A DNA stretch of 64,000 nucleotides from Rhodoferax sp. BLA1. Lineage in GTDB: Bacteria > Pseudomonadota > Gammaproteobacteria > Burkholderiales > Burkholderiaceae_C. Shown here one piece after another: positions 26,112 through 35,061 of the stretch. The position numbers were made by a program, and so were the translations under genes. Positions within the stretch are counted from its first letter, which is position 1. The number at the start of each line of letters is the position of its first letter. The notes under the pieces were generated by a model. The model ran no database searches and was not told where the DNA came from. It saw only the letters and a list, made by a program, of their open reading frames with translations. Location: the NCBI RefSeq assembly GCF_013416775.1, contig NZ_SZVI01000010.1, forward strand, positions 62,001 through 126,000. The letters run 5' to 3'.

Positions 26112-28726
26112 GACAACATCCCCAGGCCTTTAAGGACCAAGAACAAGGTGGCACCCATCAGCAGATTCTTGAAACCCACATAACTCATCATGTCCATCCA
26201 GCCGGCTTCGCGGTAGCGGGCCTGCCACCATGGACCATCTTTGACATAACGCTTGCCGTTCATGCGGATCAGCACCTCATAGACACTCCAGCCAAACCAC
26301 CAGCCGATGATGGCACTCTCAGACAACCTCCCGCTGGCGGCCAACAACCAGGCCGCGCTCACCGCAATCGCCAGTGAAAAGCCGGCCATCTGCAAGGCAC
26401 GTTGGGTCTGCCAGCCATCACTGCTCCAGGGCCAGATGTGGTCACGTATTTCAGCCAGCAGCCAACCCAGACCCCGGTGACCTGCGGCGTAGCGCGGTGT
26501 TGCTGGCGCTGTCGGCATCCGTGGGTCGGGGCCCAGCGACGCCTTAGCGCTGATCGCTGGAACCGCATCGATCGGAATGAAATAGCCATCACGTCCAATC
26601 GGGGTGATCATCAAGCCGTCGCTTTCGCGGCGCTTGCGTTCCTTGGCCAGCGGTGGGCAGCCCTTCTGGTCGGTGTACAGCACCATGCAGTCCAGACAGT
26701 GCAGGCATTCGCGATGATCAATTCGACCGTTGGTATCAATGGCTTGGGCGCCACAACCAACTGCACAGGCTTTGCAACTGTTGCAGTCCTGTTTGCGCTT
26801 GAGTCCGAACCAGCGGAACGTGCTGGGCATGGCCAGCGCTGCACCCAGCGGACAGATGTACTTGCAGTACGGACGCTCAATAAAAAGCGACAACCCAAGC
26901 AGCATCGCCACAAACAGGCCATAGGGCCAGCTGCGGTTCATGATGCCTACCAGGAACGTGGTTTTGAAAGGTTCCACTTCCGACAGGATCTCGGCCAGCC
27001 CCATGGAGAACATCGAGACGGCCAGCAGGCCGAAGAAAATGGCGTACTTGAGCCACTTCAGCTTGTCGTGCAGCGCTTGCGGCACCGGCTTTTGCCAGCG
27101 CTTGAGACCCAGCACACGACCGATTTTGAAGATGGCCTCGGACAAAGATCCAAATGGGCACATCCAGCCGCAGAACAGCCCGCGGCCAAACACGAACACG
27201 GTGGCAATGATGAAGATCCAGAACAAGAAGATGAAGGGATCGGACAGGAACAGCGACCAGGTCCACTGGAACAGCAGCGCGTGGAACCAGGTCAGCACCT
27301 GGGTGACTGAGGGTTGCGCCATCACGCCGAAACCCACAAAAACAATACTCAGGGCCCAGGCGCTGTATTTGAAGCCATTGACCGGCCATTTGTTCTTGTG
27401 CGTAGACAAGCGCGTCAACCGCTCACGCAGCGCATACACCACAGTCACTGCAATCAACAAACTTGCAAACAGACCAATTTCAAGCCAGCGTGATTTCCAG
27501 ATACGAATCCACGGGGCATCGGGCTCGACCACAACGGGTCGCCCCCCTTCCAGCAATTCGTCAGGCAACCAGTACTTGGCTTCAAAATTGGCAAAACTGC
27601 GGTGGCCGGTGGCCCGGTCGACGCGGTTACCGAGAAACGCCAGTTTCCAGGGGTAAGCCGCTGAGAAGGAACCAGCGCGGATGATAAAGATGCCCGACTC
27701 TGTGCTGCTGGGGGCACCAGCTGCCTCAATGCCGTACAGGTTGAGGTAGTCCAGATCCCGGAAGGTAAAAGAGTCGCCGCCCTGCTTGACCTGCACCCGA
27801 TCATAAATACCGCCACGTACAAAACCAGAACCCTTGAAAGACTCCTTGCCTGCCGTTCGGATGACAAATAAGGCATGGTCCCCAGTTTTCAGGTTCGAAC
27901 GCAGGTTCTCGCTGCCTTGCTTGCCAAGCAGATTGCGACTGAGGTCGGGGTGATTGAGATCACCAAACCAGAGTTCGATAAAAGGTTCACCGCCCCCGTC
28001 GAGTCCGACCTGTTTGGGTGTCACTTGCAACTTTTGTACTGCCCCGAGCTTGACCAGATCGGCCCAACTGTAAGTGGCGCCGCTTTGGGCGTAGCGGGCG
28101 GGTTCGCGTACGGTGGGCTCAATGATGCCCGCCTGCCGTGCCACCGCAGAGCCAGACAATTGCATCACCTGGTTTTGGGCAATGACGGTCACAGTGGCGC
28201 CCGAAATTGCATCCAACCCCAGAATATTTTCGTCAGGGCGCGAGGGACCAACTTCGATTTGATCCTTGACCGATTTGCCAAGGTACTGGTTATTGAAGTC
28301 AACCAGCGCTTTTTCTGGGATGCCCAACAACAAAATTGGCTCAGAATGCTTGAGCACCTTGATGCCGACATAACGACCCTGCAAATCCATGCCAATCAGG
28401 GTCACCACCGGCTTGCCGGAGTAGGCAGGTGTATCGGTAATGTCCGTAGACAACATCACGTAACCCAGCAGCTCTTTGCTGGCGGGGTTTTGCGGGTCTA
28501 CCGCCCCGTAGGCCTCGACATACGGAGGCTGCCCCTTGCGGTTGGAAAACCGGGTTGCTCCTGGAAACACCTCCTGGCAAGGCACCAACGCACACAGGTC
28601 GGCGGCAGTGGCCAGCTCCGCAGGCAACTTTGCTTCGTAGGCTTGTGCATGCGCCGGCACAGACCACTGGCTCAAAGCCAAAAACAAGGCGGCAAACGGC
28701 AACGCGAGAATTCTAGGTAAGAACAT
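26108..28726 (-). CDS. nosR: Nitrous oxide reductase maturation/electron-transfer protein NosR
   Basis: 872 residues. A signal peptide (ending PAHAQA) leads to a periplasmic FMN-binding domain with the flavinylation motif DAISGATVT near residue 180, target of ApbE. Several membrane helices follow, with CGWMCPFGSLSE and CKYICPLGAAL motifs in the polyferredoxin-like part, then two cytoplasmic 4Fe-4S motifs (CNSCKACAVGC and CLHCLDC). NosR transfers electrons from quinol to NosZ and supports its expression in related bacteria. The gene lies 60 bases after nosZ and overlaps nosD. Its presence places the cluster with the NosR-dependent (clade I) type. Confidence 0.95.
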   Translation of the reverse strand: MFLPRILALPFAALFLALSQWSVPAHAQAYEAKLPAELATAADLCALVPCQEVFPGATRFSNRKGQPPYVEAYGAVDPQNPASKELLGYVMLSTDITDTPAYSGKPVVTLIGMDLQGRYVGIKVLKHSEPILLLGIPEKALVDFNNQYLGKSVKDQIEVGPSRPDENILGLDAISGATVTVIAQNQVMQLSGSAVARQAGIIEPTVREPARYAQSGATYSWADLVKLGAVQKLQVTPKQVGLDGGGEPFIELWFGDLNHPDLSRNLLGKQGSENLRSNLKTGDHALFVIRTAGKESFKGSGFVRGGIYDRVQVKQGGDSFTFRDLDYLNLYGIEAAGAPSSTESGIFIIRAGSFSAAYPWKLAFLGNRVDRATGHRSFANFEAKYWLPDELLEGGRPVVVEPDAPWIRIWKSRWLEIGLFASLLIAVTVVYALRERLTRLSTHKNKWPVNGFKYSAWALSIVFVGFGVMAQPSVTQVLTWFHALLFQWTWSLFLSDPFIFLFWIFIIATVFVFGRGLFCGWMCPFGSLSEAIFKIGRVLGLKRWQKPVPQALHDKLKWLKYAIFFGLLAVSMFSMGLAEILSEVEPFKTTFLVGIMNRSWPYGLFVAMLLGLSLFIERPYCKYICPLGAALAMPSTFRWFGLKRKQDCNSCKACAVGCGAQAIDTNGRIDHRECLHCLDCMVLYTDQKGCPPLAKERKRRESDGLMITPIGRDGYFIPIDAVPAISAKASLGPDPRMPTAPATPRYAAGHRGLGWLLAEIRDHIWPWSSDGWQTQRALQMAGFSLAIAVSAAWLLAASGRLSESAIIGWWFGWSVYEVLIRMNGKRYVKDGPWWQARYREAGWMDMMSYVGFKNLLMGATLFLVLKGLGMLS

Positions 28727-28786
28727 GGGTAGAGTCTCTGAACCGCTGGCCTGCCCTTGACAGATGCAGACCAGCGCAAGCGAGGC

Positions 28787-30709
28787 TTAAGCCTCGACGA
28801 TCATGCGCGTGCGCATTTCCAAGTGCAGGGCGTGACAGAAGTGAGTGCAATAGCACCAGTACACACCCGGCTCGTCGGCAAGGAAAGTCACCGAAGCGGT
28901 TTCCTGCGGATTGACAATGAAATTGACGTTGTAGTTTGGAATGGCAAAACCGTGCGTCAGATCTTCAATCTTGTCCAGGTTGGTCAGAATCAGGGTGACC
29001 TGGTCACCCTTTTTCACGGTGAATTCACGCAGGCTGAACGCCGGTGCTTGCGAGGTCATTTTGACGGTGACCTTCTTGCCTTGACGGAACACGCCCGACT
29101 CTTTTGGGTCCTTGATCGCGTTGGGAAAATCGTCCAGAGAATAGACCTGCTTTGGTTTGACCAAGTCACGTTTGAAGATAATGAAATCATGCGGCTCACC
29201 GCGCACGGGGTGGTCAGCCAGCAGCACCATCTTCTCACCAGAGATATCAATCAATTGCTCGTTTTCGGCGTGCAAGGGGCCCACAGGCAGGAAACGGTCT
29301 TTAGAGAACTTGCAACCTACGGCCAAATACTTGCCGTCGGCGGCGATGGTCTCAGACTGGCTGGCATTCACGTGACCAGGCTGGTACTGCACATCAATAC
29401 GATCCACCACGTATTTGGCTGATTTGTCGCCGTTGTGGAACTTGATGGCCGCTTCAATATTCCACTTGACCACCTGGCTATCGAGGAACAGCGTGGTGTA
29501 AGCATTGCCACGGCCATCAAAAGCGGTGTGCAGCGGGCCCAGACCCAGCTCAACCTCGGCAACGATCGCTGAATCGAGCTTCTCCAACTTGCCATCAAAC
29601 CAGTCCAGCACCTTGGCCAGTTCAATCACCGTACCGGTGGGCGACAATTTGCCGGCGCAAATGAAGTACTTTTGATCAGGTGTTGCGTTAACACCGTGCG
29701 GGTTTTTGGGCACGGACACATAGGCCGTCAAAGCGGTCTTGGGGTCTGAATTGGCTTCGCGGGTGCCGTCTACCACGGGTACCTTGGACTTGCCAATGGT
29801 TTTGAACTTACCGGCTTTGACCGCCGCTTCGATACGCGCAACGTTGTAAAAAAGGCAGGCGTCGCGTTCAGCAGCCATCATGTCTTCGTAATGCGCACCC
29901 ATCTCGGTGTTGTACTGGTTGGTGGCCGCCAGTTTGCCGTCAAACGAGGTGGCGACCAGATCGCAGTTGCCGTCAATCAGCACCTGCCACCGGACCTCCA
30001 TGGTTTCTGCGTCGACGCAGCTGAACAGTGAGCGGTATTTGCTTGCGTCTTCGCTGCCCGTGTTGGGCAGAGGAATGGCGAACTCGCCACCGCAGAACAC
30101 TCGCGTGGTGTAGTTAATGGCTGGGTCCACCGGGTCGCGCTTGTCCGGAAAGATGCCGTGGAAGCCCTGCACGTTGGGCAGCTGGGTGATCTTGTCGCAA
30201 ATAAAGTAATCCAAACGGACGCGTGCGATACGCGAGTTGATCTTGTCGTTGATCCAGGAATATCGACCGTCGTAATTGCCGTCTTTGTAGGACGCATGGG
30301 TGTGGTGCGAATCGCCTACGGTGTAGCGCAACGAGCCATCGGCCTTGGTACCCATGATTGCTTTTGACTCATTGGTGATGCCCCATCCAACCAATGCGTC
30401 CGGCACGAAGCAAGGGATACGCAACAGTTCTCGGCCTGACGGCAGACCCAGTATGCGCATGTCACCAGTGTGGCCACCACTCCAGATGCCGTAATAAGTG
30501 TCGAGTTCGCCGGGTTTGAGGTGCACACTTGCACCGCCATGAGCGCCATCGGTGGACGGCGCGCTCGCGGGACCAGCCACGTTTTCCGATTTTTTGTCTG
30601 CACAAGCGACGGTGCCCAGAGAGAGCCCAGCCAAGGCTGCGGTGTTCAGAAATTTCCGACGGGCCAAGCCAGCTGGGTTTGGGGTAGAAAGTTGTATTTC
30701 GCTTTTCAT
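28787..30709 (-). CDS. nosZ: Nitrous oxide reductase, periplasmic multicopper enzyme
   Basis: 640 residues from the ATG at 30709; upstream frame is not conserved. Reduces N2O to N2 with a CuZ cluster in the N-terminal beta-propeller and a CuA site in the C-terminal cupredoxin domain. The signal is twin-arginine (LARRKFLNTAALAGLS) and ends with TVACADKK, where the cysteine may be a lipoprotein site, though the -3 residue is atypical. CuZ histidines include GDSHHTHAS near residue 125; the CuA loop is CYCTHFCHALHLEM, with His where the Pseudomonas stutzeri enzyme has Trp. First major gene of the cluster, 60 bases before nosR. Confidence 0.96.
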   Translation of the reverse strand: MKSEIQLSTPNPAGLARRKFLNTAALAGLSLGTVACADKKSENVAGPASAPSTDGAHGGASVHLKPGELDTYYGIWSGGHTGDMRILGLPSGRELLRIPCFVPDALVGWGITNESKAIMGTKADGSLRYTVGDSHHTHASYKDGNYDGRYSWINDKINSRIARVRLDYFICDKITQLPNVQGFHGIFPDKRDPVDPAINYTTRVFCGGEFAIPLPNTGSEDASKYRSLFSCVDAETMEVRWQVLIDGNCDLVATSFDGKLAATNQYNTEMGAHYEDMMAAERDACLFYNVARIEAAVKAGKFKTIGKSKVPVVDGTREANSDPKTALTAYVSVPKNPHGVNATPDQKYFICAGKLSPTGTVIELAKVLDWFDGKLEKLDSAIVAEVELGLGPLHTAFDGRGNAYTTLFLDSQVVKWNIEAAIKFHNGDKSAKYVVDRIDVQYQPGHVNASQSETIAADGKYLAVGCKFSKDRFLPVGPLHAENEQLIDISGEKMVLLADHPVRGEPHDFIIFKRDLVKPKQVYSLDDFPNAIKDPKESGVFRQGKKVTVKMTSQAPAFSLREFTVKKGDQVTLILTNLDKIEDLTHGFAIPNYNVNFIVNPQETASVTFLADEPGVYWCYCTHFCHALHLEMRTRMIVEA

Positions 30710-30725
30710 AAGACTGTCTTTCAGT

Positions 30726-31094
30726 TCAGGTTGGGAAAACGGTAGTGGGAGGACCGCGTGATGGCGGCGACAAGCAATAGGCATCAGGTACCCACGATGG
30801 CTTGGGAACGACGATGCGACCCTGTAGAGGCTGTTTGGCAGAGCAAATGGTGATGTCAGAGGGCGGCAAGACGATCGGCAGGCAGTCGGCGCAGTCGAGT
30901 GTCATGACGAGCAGGTCGGCTGCCTTGCGATCTGTGCCGATGTCGACTAGCACGAATCCATTTGCGCCCGAGCAAACCAAGGCAATGGACTTGGGCTTTA
31001 CCAATGGGCTGGCAATGGCCATTCCCATACAAAACAGCAGACAGAACACAACCCCTCTGGTATGGCGCAGCAGAAAAGCGGGCGTTGAAAACAT
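30726..31094 (-). CDS. Small exported DUF2946-like protein upstream of nosZ
   Basis: 122 residues. The N-terminal hydrophobic segment (TRGVVFCLLFCMGMAIASP) is a signal or anchor. The mature part contains VCSGANGFVLVDI and LDCADCLPIVLPP, the conserved C-x2-C core of DUF2946 proteins, which are often found beside copper-handling or TonB genes. It lies 16 bases before nosZ, on the same strand, behind a 23-bp palindrome, so it is probably the first gene of the nos operon. A role in copper supply for NosZ is plausible but inferred from position. Confidence 0.65.
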   Translation of the reverse strand: MFSTPAFLLRHTRGVVFCLLFCMGMAIASPLVKPKSIALVCSGANGFVLVDIGTDRKAADLLVMTLDCADCLPIVLPPSDITICSAKQPLQGRIVVPKPSWVPDAYCLSPPSRGPPTTVFPT

Positions 31095-31114
31095 GGGCGA
31101 GATTCTATGGCTAT

Positions 31115-31137
31115 AACATTCAAATGAAAAGAATATT
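31115..31137. promoter_or_regulatory. Candidate NsrR operator upstream of the DUF2946-nosZ operon
   Basis: A 23-base imperfect palindrome AACATTC...GAATATT. On the minus strand it reads AATATTCTTTTCATTTGAAT plus GTT, sharing both arms (AATATTC and TGAAT-N-TT) with the site at 21860-21882. It matches about 15 of 22 defined NsrR consensus positions and lies 21 bases before the first start codon of the operon. Confidence 0.4.
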
Positions 31138-31640
31138 TAAGCATGAAGTTGCCCCTACTTGTGTGCCGCCTGGCTGTAAGCGACTCTGGCGGGAGCAACG
31201 CAGGGTGTCTCCAAAATCGGCCTCACAGCGTCGCTGAATTGGATTTTCAGTCGTCCTGTAGAGCAGGGTTGCCGAGCAGACAGACATCTGACTGACCAGT
31301 TTTTCTCTTTGATTTATTGCTTCAGGAATGGCAAAAACCAGCCGTGATCCGTTAGCGTTCCAGGCGTCCTCTGCTGAAAGGGATTACTGACCCGGCAGAT
31401 TGGTAGACGAATTTAGCTGCCGGACAGCGGTCATTGGTGACTGACAGCAACTGGCCCAAGTCGGGTATTACGGTTTCCTGGTGACCCCCCGCTGCGGCTG
31501 CACGGCGGGTACACGTTTCTGTGCCCAAACGATCAGCCAGTTTTCCAAGTTGCCCAAGCTGTGGCAGCCGTCAGGAACACCCAACTCACAAACACTGAGG
31601 CTGTAGCCAGCATGCAATGATGATGGCGTTCAGCGTAGCC
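31138..31640. other. Intergenic region, no gene recognised
   Basis: About 500 bases between the nos operon promoter and the PAP2 gene end. No ORF with a recognisable domain is present. The part near 31400-31480 (around GACAGCGGTCATTGGTGACT) looks like degenerate repeat-derived sequence. The left end must hold the nos operon promoter. Confidence 0.4.
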
Positions 31641-32435
31641 TCAGCCCTTGGCGGAGCGACGCAGCAGCTCCACACCCATGATGCACAGGGCGAGCCAAAC
31701 GGTGCCCGACATACACCCCGCGAGAACGTCACTTGCAAAATGCACCCGCAAAAACAGGCGGCTGACGCAGACAGAGAAGGCGATGGTCACCGCCGTCAGC
31801 AGCGCTGGCAGATGCCACCTGGGCGGCAATAACTTCAGCGCCAGATAGGCCAACATGCCATAGGCGACCACCGCGCCCGAGCTGTGTCCGCTGGGGAAGC
31901 TGAATCCTGGTGCCAGCGCAAGCCCGTCGGCATCCAGCGGCCGGGTGCGGGCAAACACCTGTTTGAGGCTGACGTTGAGCAGGCTGTTGCCGCCTACCGC
32001 AGCCACCCAAGCGAGGGCCAGCCCGGGTTGTCGCCAGCTGACAAGTGCCACGGCCACACCGATACCCAGGCCGGTGAGCACGGCCGTGTCTGCCAAGTGG
32101 GTCAGCAGGGCAAACACCGGCAGTGCCGACGGCGGCACATGGGCGAGCAATGTGTCGGTGAACAGCTGGTCGACCCGGCCCAGCTCAGGGCCCATCAGCA
32201 GTGCTTTGGCCAAGACCGTGAAAACACTCGCTCCCAGCAAGAGGGTGGTGATGCCAAGTGCCGTGAGCAGGGTCTTTTGTGCCCTTGGCCCGCTCATCCG
32301 GGCGCTTGGCCACAGCAGCCACCAGCCCGCCCAGGTGCTTGCCAGCAACAACGTCAGCAGCACCAGGCTGAGCGGCAGCGCGTGTTGGCCCGCCCAGAAC
32401 GCGGCTTGCGCGAGCCACTTGGCGTCAGTCAGCAT
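31641..32435 (-). CDS. PAP2-type lipid phosphatase, membrane bound
   Basis: 264 residues from the ATG at 32435, chosen because the longer frame upstream overlaps the metallophosphoesterase gene. The three catalytic motifs of the PAP2/BacA-like superfamily are present: KQVFARTRP, FPSGHSS and SRLFLRVHFASD, with membrane helices around them. Such enzymes remove phosphate from phosphatidate, undecaprenyl pyrophosphate or related lipids on the periplasmic face. It is the last gene of a three-gene operon with a lipid kinase and a metallophosphoesterase, overlapping the latter by 11 bases, which favours a phospholipid-turnover role. Confidence 0.9.
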   Translation of the reverse strand: MLTDAKWLAQAAFWAGQHALPLSLVLLTLLLASTWAGWWLLWPSARMSGPRAQKTLLTALGITTLLLGASVFTVLAKALLMGPELGRVDQLFTDTLLAHVPPSALPVFALLTHLADTAVLTGLGIGVAVALVSWRQPGLALAWVAAVGGNSLLNVSLKQVFARTRPLDADGLALAPGFSFPSGHSSGAVVAYGMLAYLALKLLPPRWHLPALLTAVTIAFSVCVSRLFLRVHFASDVLAGCMSGTVWLALCIMGVELLRRSAKG

Positions 32436-33243
32436 CGGTTGGTTTACCGGTGCGTGCCGGTTGAACGTCGTTGACAGCCGTGCGAACAAAGGCTTGGCTG
32501 GCAGCGGCGTAGTCCCAGCGCTCAATCAGGCAGCGCCCCGCAGGTGCGTCACTGCCCCACCGCAGCAGGTTGACCGAGTTCGGCACACCGTCGCGCACCC
32601 GTGATGACACCGCGGTGCCCGCCTGGACCGCCCACATGGGCCGCGCCAGGTCGGGTAGGGCGATCACATAGGGCAGATGGATGTGTCCCCCCAAAACCAG
32701 GTCGGCGCCAGCGGCGGCCCAGCGCTGCAGTGCGGCGGCGTGGCCACGCAGCAGGTTTTGCACATCAATGGCGCGCAGCACGGCGACCGGGTGATGCACC
32801 ACCACCACACGCAACTGTCCCGGTTCGGCACTGGCCAACCGTTTGCTCACCCGATCTATCTGCGCGGGCGAGACCTCCCCGTTTTTGTGCCGATACCAGC
32901 GTGTTGTATTGATACACAACACCAGCAACTCGGGCGAAGCGTGCACCGGCTCAAGCTCGTCCCCGAAGGCCTCACAGTGCTGGGCATAGGGGTGCAGCAA
33001 ACGCGCGCCAATATTGAAGAGCGGGATGTCGTGGTTGCCTGGAATGGCCAACACCGTTTTGCCAAGCCGATTGATCAGGGCGCGTGCCGCGCGGAACTGG
33101 CAAGCACGGGCACGCTGGGTGATGTCGCCCGAGAGCACCAGCACATCGGGCCGTTGCTGCTGCGACAAAGCCACCAGCGCTTCAACGACAGAGACCTGCT
33201 CGGTGCCGAAATGGGCGTCGGAGATCTGCAGCAGAACACTCAT
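32425..33243 (-). CDS. Metallophosphoesterase (calcineurin-like)
   Basis: 272 residues. Metal and catalytic motifs are in order: ISDAHFG (D-x-H), VLSGDITQ, AIPGNHDIP, VVVHHPVAV and GGHIHLPY, as in binuclear metallophosphoesterases. No signal peptide is obvious. Substrate could be a phospholipid head group, cyclic nucleotide or UDP-diacylglucosamine; operon position between a lipid kinase and a PAP2 phosphatase favours lipid-linked phosphate. It overlaps the lipid kinase gene by four bases (ATGA) and the PAP2 gene by 11. Confidence 0.88.
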   Translation of the reverse strand: MSVLLQISDAHFGTEQVSVVEALVALSQQQRPDVLVLSGDITQRARACQFRAARALINRLGKTVLAIPGNHDIPLFNIGARLLHPYAQHCEAFGDELEPVHASPELLVLCINTTRWYRHKNGEVSPAQIDRVSKRLASAEPGQLRVVVVHHPVAVLRAIDVQNLLRGHAAALQRWAAAGADLVLGGHIHLPYVIALPDLARPMWAVQAGTAVSSRVRDGVPNSVNLLRWGSDAPAGRCLIERWDYAAASQAFVRTAVNDVQPARTGKPTDAD

Positions 33244-34235
33244 GCGTGGCCCTTTTCGGCATCAGAGACCGCCGGTTCGGCTCTCGACTTGAGCAGGTAC
33301 AGCGGTTGGGGCGACACCTGGAACTGCAGCGGCATGGACATGCGGCTCACTTCGCCGTCGAACGCCACTTTCACCGTGCGGCGCCCCCATGCCCGTCTGG
33401 GTTTGACGCGCATGCGTTGGAATTTGAAGCTCTCCACCGTGTCGGCCTCACCCAGCGTGCCCATGGCCCCACGCCATATCAGCCCCAGCATGGCCAGTGC
33501 ACCGATGGGGCGCAGCATCACCGCCGCAATACAGCCCTCGTCCAGTGAACTTGCCTGCGACAAACCCACTTGTTCCAGCTGCAGCCGGTTGTTGCCAATA
33601 AACAGGGTGGGGGTGGTGATCTCACGCGCGTTGGCGCCGAGTTCAATGCGCAGCCGAAGCTGGTGATGCCGACCCAGCAAGGTCACCAGACCAGCGCCAA
33701 ATGCCACCAGCCGACTGCGGCCAAAGCGGGCCTTGTAAGCCTCTCGGTCCTCCAGAAGTTGGGGGTACAGGCCAAGGCTGGCGTTGACCAGGAAAACCCG
33801 GTCATTGATCAAGCCCACTTGTATCGCCACGGGAGCACCGCGCAGCAAAGCCTGCGCTGCCGCCGCAGGATCGGTGGGGATGGCGTGTGTCCTGGCGAAG
33901 TAATTAAAAGTACCTTGCGGCATCACCCCCAAAGCGCAGCCCTGGGCGTGTGCGGCCTGCGCCACCGTGTTGATCGTGCCATCACCGCCCACGGCAATCA
34001 CTGCTGTGCGCCGCTCTGTGGCCATCCGAGCGGCCCGCTGGGCGACACGAGCCAGTTCGTCGGGGCGGGCAAACAACAGCTCACCGGTTCTTCCGGCGGC
34101 CAGTAGCGCCGTCTCAATGACCTGGCGGGTGACATCCGCGTCATGGCGGCCTGAAGCGGCGTTGATGACAAACAGCAACGCCGCCGCAGGATCTATGTCG
34201 GGAACAGGCAAGGGCGGGCATTCTGGGATGGGCAT
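33240..34235 (-). CDS. Lipid kinase of the diacylglycerol kinase catalytic family
   Basis: 331 residues. The ATP-binding loop is VIAVGGDGTINTVAQ near residue 80, followed by LGVMPQGTFNYFARTHAIP, both typical of the DAGK catalytic domain (YegS/DgkB-like); a C-terminal beta-rich domain contains KVAFDGEVSRM. It would phosphorylate diacylglycerol or a similar lipid in the cytoplasm. It is first in a tight operon with a metallophosphoesterase and a PAP2 phosphatase, so the trio could run both directions of a lipid phosphate cycle. Confidence 0.9.
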   Translation of the reverse strand: MPIPECPPLPVPDIDPAAALLFVINAASGRHDADVTRQVIETALLAAGRTGELLFARPDELARVAQRAARMATERRTAVIAVGGDGTINTVAQAAHAQGCALGVMPQGTFNYFARTHAIPTDPAAAAQALLRGAPVAIQVGLINDRVFLVNASLGLYPQLLEDREAYKARFGRSRLVAFGAGLVTLLGRHHQLRLRIELGANAREITTPTLFIGNNRLQLEQVGLSQASSLDEGCIAAVMLRPIGALAMLGLIWRGAMGTLGEADTVESFKFQRMRVKPRRAWGRRTVKVAFDGEVSRMSMPLQFQVSPQPLYLLKSRAEPAVSDAEKGHA

Positions 34236-34462
34236 GGTGAGATTGGGTCTGTGCGGGCATCGCAGTGTGCCTGATTAGCGCAGGCAAGTCGGTGGCTGCG
34301 CTGAAGCACCCCTATTGATTTTGGCAATGTATCTGGCTTGTCCAGGCCTGTGTACGTCATCGAACAGACCTCCCTGCCTGGGGCCGCGACACTGGCATCT
34401 CAGCTTGTTGCACCACCTGCGACAAGACACGGCAGCAATCACTTTTACACACAGGAGCCACC

Positions 34463-34891
34463 ATGAGCCAACGAACGACCGACGCACTGCATGATGTTCA
34501 CACCGCCACCAACGACGTTTTAAAAGGCTACCGGGAGATGTCGGCGCGGGCAGAGCCCGAAATTCAAACGGTGCTCGCTCGGCTCATCGCGATGCACGAG
34601 AAGCATGCAGCCGAGCAAGCGGCTGAACTCGAACTGTTGCGCGAGTCAGTCCAGGACGATTCTTCCATCCAGGGCACGGTGAACAAAGTGGTGGTGATAT
34701 TGCGGGATTGGCTGACCGATCTGGACCGCGATGTCCTGCCAGCGGTGCGTGATGGTGAGGAGTCACTGCGCAACGAGTACGGCAAAGCGCTCCAGAACGA
34801 ACAGGTGGCCGCTAACGCGGCTGTGGCGCAAATGCTCAGGGCACAGATGGACGCGATCACCACCGAGATTGCCCGTTTGCCCAAAAACTGA
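34463..34891 (+). CDS. DUF2383 four-helix ferritin-like protein
   Basis: 142 residues, all helical, beginning TTDALHDVHTATNDVLKGYRE and continuing ARLIAMHEKHAAEQAAELELL with glutamate and histidine at spacings seen in the PA2169/DUF2383 four-helix-bundle family. The metal-binding role of that family is not established; it is often induced by stress. A good ribosome site (AGGAG) precedes the ATG. The gene stands alone, divergent from the lipid kinase operon, and is followed by a terminator-like hairpin and a dispersed repeat. Confidence 0.8.
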   Translation: MSQRTTDALHDVHTATNDVLKGYREMSARAEPEIQTVLARLIAMHEKHAAEQAAELELLRESVQDDSSIQGTVNKVVVILRDWLTDLDRDVLPAVRDGEESLRNEYGKALQNEQVAANAAVAQMLRAQMDAITTEIARLPKN

Positions 34892-34911
34892 AGCCTTGCC
34901 AAGCTGAACGC

Positions 34912-34937
34912 CCACCGGCCCAGAGCGGGCCTGGTGG
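34912..34937 (+). terminator. GC-rich hairpin after the DUF2383 gene
   Basis: CCACCGGCCC pairs with GGGCC-T-GGTGG across a five-base loop, with one bulged T. It starts 21 bases after the stop codon. There is no U tract, so it is a hairpin that may stop transcription only weakly. Confidence 0.5.
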
Positions 34938-34950
34938 CGGTGCGGTCACA

Positions 34951-35012
34951 AGCATTTTTGGCCTCTAGTCCCTGATTTAAAAGGGCTAATAGCTATATTT
35001 ATGGTAGCTTTT
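34951..35012 (+). repeat. Dispersed stem repeat, intergenic copy
   Basis: AGCATTTTTGGCCTCTAGTC, a weakened stem TCCCTGATTTAAAAGGGC, then TAATAGCTAT and GGTAGCTTTT. It lies between the convergent DUF2383 and GNAT genes. Confidence 0.8.
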
Positions 35013-35061
35013 GTGGCGGGTCAGGGTGGCAACAGCGCTTGGGTCGACCAGGTACCAGAGA

